Assembly (NCBI RefSeq): GCF_000003815.2
Contig: NW_023365729.1
Location: 418,015-482,014 of the forward strand
Direction: 5' to 3'
DNA: 64,000 nucleotides
DNA from: Branchiostoma floridae
Lineage: Eukaryota > Chordata > Leptocardii > Amphioxiformes > Branchiostomatidae
The notes beneath the pieces are model-generated. The model saw only the letters and a program-made list of their open reading frames with translations. It was not told the origin of the DNA and made no database searches. The translations under genes and the position numbers were made by a program. The stretch's first letter is position 1. Every line of letters starts with the position of its first letter. Of this stretch, positions 9,982 through 21,900 are shown piece by piece.

Positions 9982-12900
9982 ATGTCTAAAGCAGCAGGGC
10001 CGTCTAATGGCGAAAACGTGATTCACGCCCGAGACGATATCATGGAAGAAACGGAAAATACTCACTGCTCTGGTCAGGAGGACGAATTTGGTGACGACTA
10101 CATCGAGCCATATCTCACGACCTATCACTTTGGAACTTGTGATTTGGTAATTCCAGGAGAAACCCAATAGGGGCTGCACGAGCAACCTCCATGGAGGAGC
10201 TCCACAGAGCTGACCTCCATGGAGGTTGCTCGTACAGCCCTCCAGCTCCACCGAGCGAGCTCTATGCGCTATGAATACAAACACTTGGTTCTCGTCACCT
10301 TCATGGAATTTTTTTGTATTACATGGAGGAGCTTCTCTCGTAAAGGACAAACAACCGGACTGAACTAGCAGTTGTACGCAAAACATGGTACACGGGGTAT
10401 GAATGTAAACATTTGCCATGATTTGGTTCACGTCACCCAAAACAAATTGGTCTTAGCGCTCTATACGGTAACAGAGGGCTGTTTGAGCGGCGCTCTACGG
10501 GTTATGAATGTAAACACTTGGTTCACGTCACCATCAACAAATCGGTGTTTAGGGCTCCATACAGAGATACTGTAAACAACAAACACACGGAGCCGATAAC
10601 TGCTTGAGCAGCTCCACGGGCTATATGAATGTAAACACTTGGTTCACGTCACCATCAACAAGTCGGTGTTTAGGGCTCCATACAGAGATATTGTAAACAA
10701 CAATCACACAGAGCCGATAACTGTTTGAGCAGCTCCACGGGCTATATGAATGTAAACACTTGGTTCACGTCACCATCAACAAATAGGTGTTTAGGGCTCT
10801 ATACAGAGATATTGTAAACAACAAACACACAGAGCCGATAGCTGTTTGAGCAGCTCCACGGGCTATATGAATGTAAACACTTGGTTCACGTCACCATCAA
10901 CAAATCGGTGTTTAGGGCTCCATACAGAGATACTGTAAACAACAAACACACAGAGCCGATAGCTGTTTGAGCAGCTCCACGGGCTATATGAATGTAAACA
11001 CTTGGTTCACGTCACCATCAACAAGTCGGTGTTTAGGGCTCCATACAGAGATATTGTAAACAACAAACACACGGAGCCGATAGCTATTTGAGCAGCTCCA
11101 CGGGCTATATGAATGTAAACACTTGGTTCACGTCACCATCAACAAATCGGTGTTTAGGGCTCCATACAGAGATATTGTAAACAACAAACACACAGAGCCG
11201 ATAGCTGACCAAGCAGCCCCATGGGCTATGAATGTAAACATTTGGTTCACGTCACCCAAAACAAATCGGTCAGAGGTCTGTCCAAGCAGCGCTCTACTGG
11301 CTTTGATTGTAAACATTCGGTTCACGTCACTCAAAACAAATCGGTCAGAGGTCTGTCCAAGCAGCGCTGCACGGGCTTTGAATGTAAACATTCGTTTCAC
11401 GTCTGACCCAAAACAAATCGGTCAGAGGTCTGTCCAAGCAGCGCTGCACGGGATTATTTTTATTCTTCAAGTCGATGTTGGGTCGCGGAATTATTAGTGG
11501 GTTGGCAAAAGTAGTAGAATTTTACCGGCTCGCTCCCCCCCCCCATTTATGAATAGATACTTGTTTGTTTGCCATTGCCAAGAATGCGAAAACTTCGCAC
11601 CTTCATGCTAATCGTCCAGAATGGTTGATTTAGCCCTGTTTGGGAAAATCTGTTGGCCTACTAGAAAAAAAGGGTTTTATAAAACAAATATTTAGACCTA
11701 TTGCGGAGATCTGCAATACCAGGGGTGCCTGTTTTTAGAAGAATTTAACTGCCTGCCAAGAGAAAATAGTCTGTCCACCCATCCGTGCTGGATACGGGCA
11801 ATTAGGTAAAACTTCCTTGCTAAGAGGTTTGCAACAGGTCTAAATATTTGTTTTATGAAACCACATGTTGTTGTTTTGTCATAATGGGCAGCAGAGCGCA
11901 CGCATGGATGTTGGATACAAAAATTGAAAGAACAATCGTGATGGTGATAAATTTAGAAATCAAAACAACCCGTTTATTGAATGAAGCAAGCGGTGCATTG
12001 TTTATATGTCAGCTCTTGCAAAGAAAGCTGAAAGTTCGCACCTCCATGCTAATTCGAAATCGTCCCAAAGCGCGCTCTTTCCACGCCAGAACACTGACGC
12101 CAGCAGCTGGCTGACTGTCCTATGACGTACTCTTCAAGCAGAGGCTTGTGGGAAAAATCGTGACCATTTCCTTTCATATCAATTTGTTTTGAAGGCCGGT
12201 CGAAATAACATTATAAAAGGAAAAAGTCACGACCAACCTCTGTTTGGAGAGAAGGTCATATACATGTAGCCCGGTATAGTGATAAAGTCAAAGTACAATT
12301 TGCACAAACTATCTAATTTTAAAGGTTTTAATACTAGTATCCAACCATTGGTGTTTACGAGCAAGAAGGTGAGCAAACTTCCTTGGTACGAGGTTTGCAA
12401 CGACGGGCATTATGTTGGAGTTTACTTCTTGCATAGTGTTATATACCAGGGAGCTTTCAGATGAACACCCCATCCAAGCGTGTATTTGCCTGTTTCGGTC
12501 ATTCCACTTAGATGTATCTGCGGGGGTTTTATACAGATATCTTTACCTTGCAGATGTCCATGTTACGATAATATCTTTGCTTTATCTATTTTCCCAATCT
12601 ATTTCTCTCCGCAGTCTCTTCGTTTTCAGTGTACGTAGAAATAAAAGTGAAAAACAACAATTACGTGTTGTTTGTGCGTGTTCGTCACATTGGCTCCCCC
12701 CTTTGACAGAATGGAGTTATCCAGTAAAAGTTACTCGGGTGGTCTACACTTTGTTTGGCATACCGTCTGTGAGCGTTATCTCGTTTTCATTCATACACTG
12801 ATACAGTTGGAAATCGGTGCAAACCTAACTGGCTGATGAATTTAGACGATAAAATAGACGATAAAAACGACTAAAAAAACAGCCGGAGCCTAACCTCTGC

Positions 12901-15900
12901 TTGGAGAGAACCTCTTGCACTAGTACCTGAAAGTTAATGCTCTAACGTTAACATGCTTAAAATGAAACGTAGCTAAAATTATTGATAAAGAGAAAAGGTT
13001 ATTGTCAGATGACTTTGAAACCACTATATTCATATACTAGAAATTGAGCATGATAGCTTCGACTGAGACATCAGTAGGTATGTGATGTATTTTTGATCAG
13101 TTGTAATTTTATAATTTTCTGTGAAATATGATTTCTTGAAGGTGCGGCGTGCCATGTCTGTGGTTACAGGGGTGTATTCAGGAAATATTTGCGGAATTCA
13201 TACAAGCTCTAATGATCGTATGGATTCCGTAAAACTCATGACAGTCAGATTCGTGAGTTACTTTAATCTCCAAGCAAGGAAGTTGCTCCAAGCAGATCCT
13301 AAAATGGCATAAGATTATAAGTACGAAACTCAGGCCAAGAAGCACAAAAGGTGCCCTTTGCCTGAATTGCAAGGAGCTTACAAACTTCGATGTTAAAACC
13401 TTTGAGATCAATCTTGAATCAATACTAGTAGTCAAACTCAAAGATAGTTTATTGACAGTATTACTCTACCGGACTACAGGACCCACTCTCCAAGCAGGCA
13501 TGTACAGCTTGGTAGAGTCTTCGATATTGTAACCTTCTTATATGCCGGTAAGACCAGCGGGGAAAAGTCAGACCTTCAAGAAAAAAGTCACACTTTACTC
13601 TACCAACGTCTGCTTGAAAAGTTACTGGCCAGTCAGCCAGCTGCTTCCGGCGAGTGTTCTGGCGTGGTAAGGGCACGCTTTGGGGCGATGTCGGATTAGC
13701 AAGGAGGTGCGAACTTTCAGCTTTCCTTGGGAGAGGGACAAACATTTCACCGCTCGCTTCATTCAATGAATGGGTTGTTTTGAGTTCTTCTTGGACAACA
13801 AGAACTTTCTTTGAAATTAAGATCACGGAATTCATACGATCTCTAATAATAGTAAATATATCTTGTGCATTTCGCAACTCATTTGAGTTCAAATCCGCGT
13901 CTTTTTTATAATGAATCGTATGAAAAACATATATATAAATTCATACATATTCCATAAAACTCTTATGAAAGCCGTTATATTCTTATAATAACAGGCACCC
14001 TGGTTTGGAAATCCCCTCATAACAGGTCGCAATATCGTTTATGAAACCAAATGTTTCTTTTGTTTTGGTAGTGGACCAACAGATTTCCACAAACTTGTTA
14101 CAAGGCTGAAGTAAACCAATAACAGCTATTAGCACGAAGGTGCGAAGCTTCCGCATTCTTTACAATGGCAAACAAACAAGTCACATCTATTTTCAAAGAA
14201 GAGGTTGGGTCCCCATGTGAAGGGAGCGAGCCGGTAAATTCCGACTACTTTTCCCAACTCACTATTCTGTAACCCAAAATCCGCATGAAGAAAAAAATAT
14301 TCAGTTTCTTGGGTCATTTAAAGGTACATGAGATAAGGAGTTTTGTTTTGTCCGCATGGTTTATATTCATAGTGCGTAGAGGTGCTGGCTCAGATCTCCG
14401 CTCTGCTAAATGATTTTGTACAGACCGGTTTGTTTTGGGTGACGTGAACCAAATGTTTACATTCATAGCCCGTGGAGTGCTGCTTGGACAGACCTCTGAC
14501 CGATTTGTTTTGGGTGACGTGAACCAAATGTTTTAATACATTCATAGCCCGTAGAGCGCTGCTTGGACAGACCTCTAACCGATTTGTTTGGTTACGTGAA
14601 CAAATGTTACATTCAAAGCCCGTAGAGCGCAGCTTGGACAGACCTCTGACCGATTTGTTTTGGGTGACGTGAACCGAAAGTTTACAATCAAAGCCCGTAG
14701 AGCGCTGCTTGGACAGACCTCTGACCGATTTGTTTTGGGTGACGTGAACCAAATGTTTACATTCATAGCCCATGGAGCTGCTTGGTCAGCTGTGTGTTTG
14801 TTGTTTACAATATCTCTGTATGGAGCCCTAAACACCGACTTGTTGATTGTGACGTGAACCAAGTGTTTACAATCATATAGCCCATGGAGCTGCTCAAACA
14901 GCTATCGGCTCCGTGTGTTTGTTGTTTACAGTATCTCTGTATGGAGCCCTAAACACCGATTTGTTGATGGTGACGTGAACCAAGTGTTTACATTCATATA
15001 GCCCTCGGAGCTGCTCAAACAGCTATCGGCTCTGTGTGTTTGTTGTTTACAGTATCTCTGTATGGAGCCCTAAACACCGATTTGTTGATGGTGACGTGAA
15101 CCAAGTGTTTACATTCATATAGCCCGTGGAGCTGCTCAAACAGCTATCGGCTCTGTGTGTTTGTTGTTTACAATATCTCTGTATAGAGCCCTAAACACCT
15201 ATTTGTTGATGGTGACGTGAACCAAGTGTTTACATTCATATAGCCCGTGGAGCTGCTCAAACAGTTATCGGCTCTGTGTGATTGTTGTTTACAATATCTC
15301 TGTATGGAGCCCTAAACACCGACTTGTTGATGGTGACGTGAACCAAGTGTTTACATTCATATTGCCCATGGAGCTGCTCAAACAGCTATCGGCTCCGTGT
15401 GTTTGTTGTTTACAGTATCTCTGTATGGAGCCCTAAACACCGATTTGTTGATGGTGACGTGAACCAAGTGTTTACATTCATAACCCGTAGAGCGCCGCTC
15501 AAACAGCCCTCTGTTACCGTATAGAGCGCTAAGACCAATTTGTTTTGGGTGACGTGAACCAAATCATGGCAAATGTTTACATTCATACCCCGTGTACCAT
15601 GTTTTGCGTACAACTGCTAGTTCAGTCCGGTTGTTTGTCCTCTACGAGATAAGCTCCTCCATGTAATACTAAAAATTCCATGAAGGTGACGAGAACCAAG
15701 TGTTTGTATTCATAGCGCATAGAGCTCGCTCGGTGGAGCTGGAGGGCTGTACGAGCAACCTCCATGGAGGTCAGCTCTGTGGAGCTCCTCCATGGAGGTT
15801 GCTCGTGCAGCCCCTTCTCGAGAAACCACGTCGGCGTCGCCCCAACCCGATCCAACGTGTCATGATGTTTCATTCTCGAAAGGTGATACTTACAAATTGT

Positions 15901-18900
15901 ACATTCATTTTGAAAGGTTAACATTGACATGTGGTGTTTTTTGTTAAAAGACGTGCTAGAACGTATAAGCTACTTGTTGTTTCATGTTTATATTTACCAT
16001 GATATACATACAGTACATACAGTCTATAAAACAGATGTAAGGATCTAGTTCAATCTCAGTGTTAAGCGCGTGTTTGTAACATTTAGTACGCATTTTTCTG
16101 AAACTTTTCATTCTCGTAAGTAAAAAGGATAACTACATCACGGCATGATAAATCTTACTAATATAGGTGTTAACATCGCAGACTGAATCACAACCGAGCA
16201 CCTGCTTGGATAAACGGTCTACAAATAGTCTCAAGAAAAAAGGAAAATTAGCTTCATCCTTTTCCACTAGACGGCGATCGCGCTGCGCTCTCACTGCGAC
16301 CTAAATGGGATATGTGTAACCTTCGCTTTCACACAAGTTATATCCTACAAAACGTAAAAGTATGACTGAGAAGACAAGAAAACACACAAAGTGTAAAAAG
16401 ATACGTCTCTTTTATATACAATTCGTTGAGGGATACGTCAAATTTTAGGTCGCACAGAGAGCACGGCGAGAGCGCCGTCCTAGTGGAAAGGGGGTATTAG
16501 GCCCCCTTTCCACTTGACGGCGCTCTCACGGCGCTCTCGCTGCGATGGAAAATTGGCCAGAGCGCCGTGAGAGCGCCGCGACGCCAGAAAAACTGCTCAA
16601 GTGGAATCTCTCCGGCGACCCCAGCGCGCTCTCACCGCGACGAAAAACTCAAATGTCAGCATCTTTTTATGAGCTAGCAAAGATTCGAAAGATTACTCAA
16701 CGAATTTCAGAGATAAAGAACGAATCTTTTGACGTATAGTGTATTTTGGTATCTTTAAAGTCATCCTTTTACGTCTTACATAACATTCAAAGTATAAAAT
16801 CAAGGCTGTAATCAAATCCAATTTAGGTCACTGTGTACAGTCACTCAGACTGAAATATACACGTTTGTCTTGATGTTTTTCCTTAAATCTGTCATGTAGC
16901 TTGTTCACCATAAATTTCTTTATAATGCCACGTTATTAGTGTAAATCATACACCACTGAAACACTTCGATTTATTGAAAATGGGACTTCAATCATCTAAA
17001 TATACAGATGGAGAACAAGAAAACCTAATGTCATCATGTTGAAATTCAAAAATAAGTTGAGAAATGATAAACGTTTGTTTTTTAAACCTTGCTTATTCCA
17101 TCTCAGTTTGTTGAATTGTTCATCACCGGTACATTTTGGACATTTCTCCGCTTTCTGTCTATGTCAAATATACTTCTTCACAATCTGCAGTTGAGAGCGC
17201 AGAGAGAGCGCGGTGAGAGCGCCGTCCTGGCTAAATTGGTATCATAAACCACTGTTGAGAACTATTGCGCTCACCGCGCTCGCTGTGCGCTCTCTTGGCG
17301 CTCACGGCGCTCTCTGCGCGCTCTCTCTGCGCTCATCGGTGGATCGCCGTCCACGGCGCTCTCACGGCGACTGTTTTGAGCAGGTTCAAAACAGTCGCGG
17401 AGGTGATGGCGACCATGGCGACCATGGCGCTCCCACCGCGCTCTCTTCGCGCTCCCATGGCGACCTTGGCGATCCCACCGCGCTCTCACCGCGCTCTTCC
17501 CAATTTAAGGTCGCAGAGAGAGCGCCGCGAGAGCGCCGTCCTAGTGGAAAGGGGGTATTACAAAGCATTTAACATCTAAACTCGGCACAAAATATTTGGA
17601 ATATTAACTTCAGTTGATAATATTTTTGTTGTTTCTGCGTCAGTTTCAATGTGTTATATATATTTATAGAAATCTTATGTGATTGTCTTTCCAATGGTAT
17701 TAAACTCATTACCATTGCTAACTCATGGAACACGCACTAGCTATAGGCCTGCTTAAGGTGGGTTTACACCTGCGTATATTTTCATGCCGCATGAGTTCCG
17801 TTTTGACATTTTTCGACATTTTGACTAATTTCTTCAATACGCGGCCGCACGCACAAGTCGCACCTCTATCGCATCTGAATCGTCTTTAGAAAGTTTCACG
17901 TACGCAGGCAAACGAAAATATACGCCCAGTTCGCCTGATAGTTTTGGACATGCACAAAACTATCATTCGTACGCAGTTTGGTGCCCAAAACGTTATGGAT
18001 GCGCAATACAGTGGTCCCACGTCGGTCGATTGCGCTATGAAGACGCTACATGTTTGCTCTTTACACGCAGTAATACGCGGAAATCGCGGTAATGCGAGTA
18101 CATAGCGTTCTTACAGCGCAGACACAACGCACCATGAGCGACCGTATAACGAATGCACACATAGATCACGATTTAGTACCGTGCGTTCTGCGATCGCTTT
18201 GCGCATACTACGCGTACTGATAGCGTGATCGACGCACACTCCAGATTTGGAATAAATACGAAGGTGCATCTGACTCCAGACAAAAAAAAATCATCTCAAG
18301 ATGTATATAACTTTATTGCACAACAATTGTACGAGGTACAAAGTATGGCATCTACATAACTACAGTGCTTATAGCACTGTAGTTATGTAGATGCCATACT
18401 TTGTACCTCTTAACTTTAGTTAAGGCTTATCTAACTAATACAGGAGTTGTATTATGGGACAAGTTTCTTACAATCATTGGAGGCTTTTACAATCATTTGG
18501 GGAATTTCTAATGTCTAAACCTTCTTTGATATATTTTCCTATATCTGCCATGCAGGGATTGTCACATGTCATTATGTATTTGAATTTGCACTTCAGGTCC
18601 ATTTGGATAAATCCTTGTGTACAAAATGACAGCCTTCTGTATAGAGAATTGCGTATATCGAAATATTTGGGACATACAACCATAAAGTGATATTCGTCTT
18701 CTATTAGCTCTGGACAGAATGGACAAATCCTCTGGTCGATAGGGATTTTTTGGAATCTTCCGGTTTATGATGTCAGATCCAGGACAGGACTGAAGAATTT
18801 GTACCGGGGGCATGGAGAGATGGTCACAACTTGCAGGACACCATGAATGCAGGACACTGGTCCCAACAGAGCCTCCAGGGACGGGAAGATGGAGAGGAAC

Positions 18901-21900
18901 CTGCTCAAGCACTGGGTCAATTTGTGTGACACACGTGCCATTTTGTGTAACAGATATTTGACTTAATTTGCTGATAATGGCACTTTTTTGTGTGTGTAGA
19001 ACCACATGATATAAAGGTGCAATATAGAGCCATATTACAACTTTGAAAGAGGGCGTAAGGTTTCATAATTGTTTAATCTACGTGTTTGATAAAGATCTTG
19101 AATACGTTTTGTGGTGTGTATGAGTGTGATTTTTATAGTAGTTGAAATACTAAGATGCAGGGGAAATCATTAAGGACAAAGTGAAAACAAACACAATCTT
19201 AACAGTGCACATAATTTCTTAAGGTAAATGATGGCCCACATTTCTGTAAAAGCACAGTGTCACTGGTTTACTGCTTCGCAAATGAATAAAAAAACCTCTT
19301 CACTGTTTACTTGTCAATGTTCTACTTGCACTGCCTGTAAACAAAGGCATACGTAGTACAAAGGGTTCCTCTAACAAAAATACTCTATTGGCAATGCTCG
19401 CAAACAAAAGTATATGTAACAGAAACTGTTCCTCTGACACACCTGAAATGCGTTTGGAATGCAGTTAGCACCAGGTGCGTCAGGCATGCGGTCGGTAGAC
19501 GTTGTGTGCGCCCGGAAAACGCCCAACATACGTACCCCATACGAATCTATTCGCAGTACGGAAAATTTTGTTGCGCATTTCAGTTGCAATCATACGCATC
19601 TCATGCGAAATGAAAACGCTGAAGTCGTAATTCAAACGCCAGATGGGCTCGACGTACAATTTAATTTATTCCAAAAAAAATCCAAATGTTGGGCGTTCTG
19701 CCGCGTATTGACAAAATTTCATGCGGAAATCATGCGCACTTGAAAATATACGCAGGTGTAAACCCACCTTTACGTGAGTGGGTCTCCAAAAAAATGCCCA
19801 AATTTCCCTGCTTCTCTTTAACACTGTTTTGTCCGGTTGTTAAAGCTGCGGGTGTTAATGATTCAATCCATGCCTTTTTCACGTAACGTTTGGTATACAT
19901 AACATCCAAGTTTATTCTTAGCATATCTGAGTAGTGAATTTTATGATTTTAAATTTATGGAACGAGCACCAGGCCTGCTTACGTACAGGGTAGAGTCTCT
20001 GCGTACAGGGGGTCACTTTGTTGATATTCCAAACTTTTTGTTTCGAGTTTAGTTTGGATGCACATTGCACACCGGTCAAGACTGAGTGGGAAAACGATAT
20101 TCTGTCATGTCATATGATGCTATGTCGTGTCACGTATGACTTAGTATGTAAAAATTAATTGAAGAGAAAAAATATCATAAATTACGAGGCCAGTGATTTC
20201 TTGTTACAGTCTTTTAAGTTAACATCGAAAGGTTTAGAGATCGATATGACTGACAAATCAACATGTAATAGCTGTGGAGAAGACTTTGAATGTTGTAGTG
20301 TATTCAAAAGGCCACACCAACGGAGGTCTCCGTTCAGCATAACCACTCAGAACCGTGTCAGTATTTTACAGGATGGAATTTTTTAAAAAGTTCTGTTTGT
20401 TTCAGCACATGCATGTTGAAGAATCCTTAAATTTGATGTGAGCTACTGGCCTAGACACTTAAGCAGTCAGGACGCTTTTTTTCACTTTTATAACCCGGTA
20501 TTTCCCGTTCTTTTTCCAAAGATACGTCTAGAATCCTCAGCCACATCTCACAAGACAAACATTCCGTAGATTCGAGAAGGCCCAGTACCACAGTCCACAA
20601 CGACAACAAAAATAAGACAACTGAAACCACACAGGATGTTTCGCAAGACGCAACAGACAAAGACGACATCAGTGATCACGAGTATACTTACATCGACGAC
20701 ACGTCGGTAGAGGGTAGACAAGATGCAAAAGAAGAGCAACGTTCAGGAATCGTAACATCACATGATTTCCATCCATCTCAAACAGACCCGACAGACCACG
20801 ACTATACCTATACCGGTGACCACGACTATACCTACATCGATGACCACGACTATACCTACATCGACAACACATCAACAGTAGATGCAAAAGCTACAAGAGG
20901 GACAGGATCCGGAGGCTCCGGTTCCGTCACATCACATGGTCGCTGTCCATCCCGAGCAACTGAGCCTGTAAAAGACGCATCGCAACAAAAAGGACAGAGA
21001 GGTAAATAATTTTTTTACTAATACATGACTTTTTATGCTTGATTTCAAATACACATTCCATACACCTTTTTGCCGTGACGCTACGTTTACGAACAGCCTC
21101 ACCGTAGTCATCAGACTTAGTAGTAGCCAACGGAATGAAAGAAGATATTATGTCACCTTTCTGTTTGATATCTAAACAGTTTGAAGTCGATAGTGGTAAA
21201 TTGTAACGGGGGATATCTCGCAGAATGTGCGATACGCGTGGATTGACATCGCTGAAGTAATTTTATCGATAAAAACAAATCTCTTTGGATGTAATTATGA
21301 ATACTTGTGTGTTTAGCGTCATATTCCGATTATAAAGACGAGGGCAACACAAATTCAACGTAGAACGCAGTGACGACGTCAACGTATCGCAGTCTCATGA
21401 AATACCCCTTTTTTCAAACACATGATCTCTGTTTGGACACGTTATAAGCTTTTTTTGATAAATTCATTTAGCAAGCACCCTGGTCTGCCTGCTTCAACAA
21501 CTGAAGGTTGCTGCAATGGCCATATTTGTTACCGCCTTGATCGTCGTTGGGCTTCTACTGTTGACTCGGGTACTGCCTCCTGACGAGCACAGCCACACGG
21601 GAAGTTTGCTTTTTTATTTTGTTTGGACACAGGTTCCACGTATGAAGAAGCATATACATACCAAGTAGTTGACTGACAATCAGATCACTTTGTTTCAAGA
21701 ATAGTTATAACGTATTCAGATTGGTTGGAATGCTGTCATTGATATGTTTGCGAGTTGTTCTCGAGGTAAACTGGTTGAATTCTTTAGTCAATTAGAAGTT
21801 GTGTTTTCATCATCAGATGATATGAATCAAAGAAGCAGTCTCAAGGCTGCTGTGTTTTACATCTTGTGACTAGAAATATTTGCCTCTGTTTCATCTTATT

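Larger units (their letters stand above)
10165..15819. mobile_element. giant fold-back transposon (FB1), 5.65 kb
   Basis: The whole element is one imperfect hairpin. The left arm from AGGGGCTGCACG (10169) inward is mirrored by the right arm ending CGTGCAGCCCCT (15815). Matching pairs continue inward (cggctcgctccc 11527 with gggagcgagccg 14222; the 12000-12130 segment with 13600-13770) to a loop of roughly 12290-13490. The flanking direct repeat GAGAAACC (10157-10164 and 15820-15827) is an 8-bp target-site duplication, as made by hAT- or P-type transposases. No transposase is seen, so it is non-autonomous. All ORFs inside are repeat translations. Superfamily is uncertain. Confidence 0.85.
17757..19768. 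mobile_element. Harbinger-like TIR element
   Basis: TIR of about 24 bp: aggtgggtttacacctgcgt on the left, acgcaggtgtaaacccacct on the right, flanked by TTA on both sides. A 3-bp TTA/TWA duplication is typical of PIF/Harbinger elements. The outer 500 bp at each end are rich in CpG and 'tacgc' motifs. No transposase or DDE motif seen; the centre holds a LINE fragment. Non-autonomous. Confidence 0.65.

Noticed and set aside
11123-11497. 124-codon ORF and its mirror at 14390-14773
   Set aside because: Both are translations of the tandem units of the FB1 arms; the same peptides recur with each unit and in other frames.
17213-17579. Arg/Ser-rich ORFs on both strands
   Set aside because: They follow from GCGCTCTC repetition in a TIR element; all frames are equally open.
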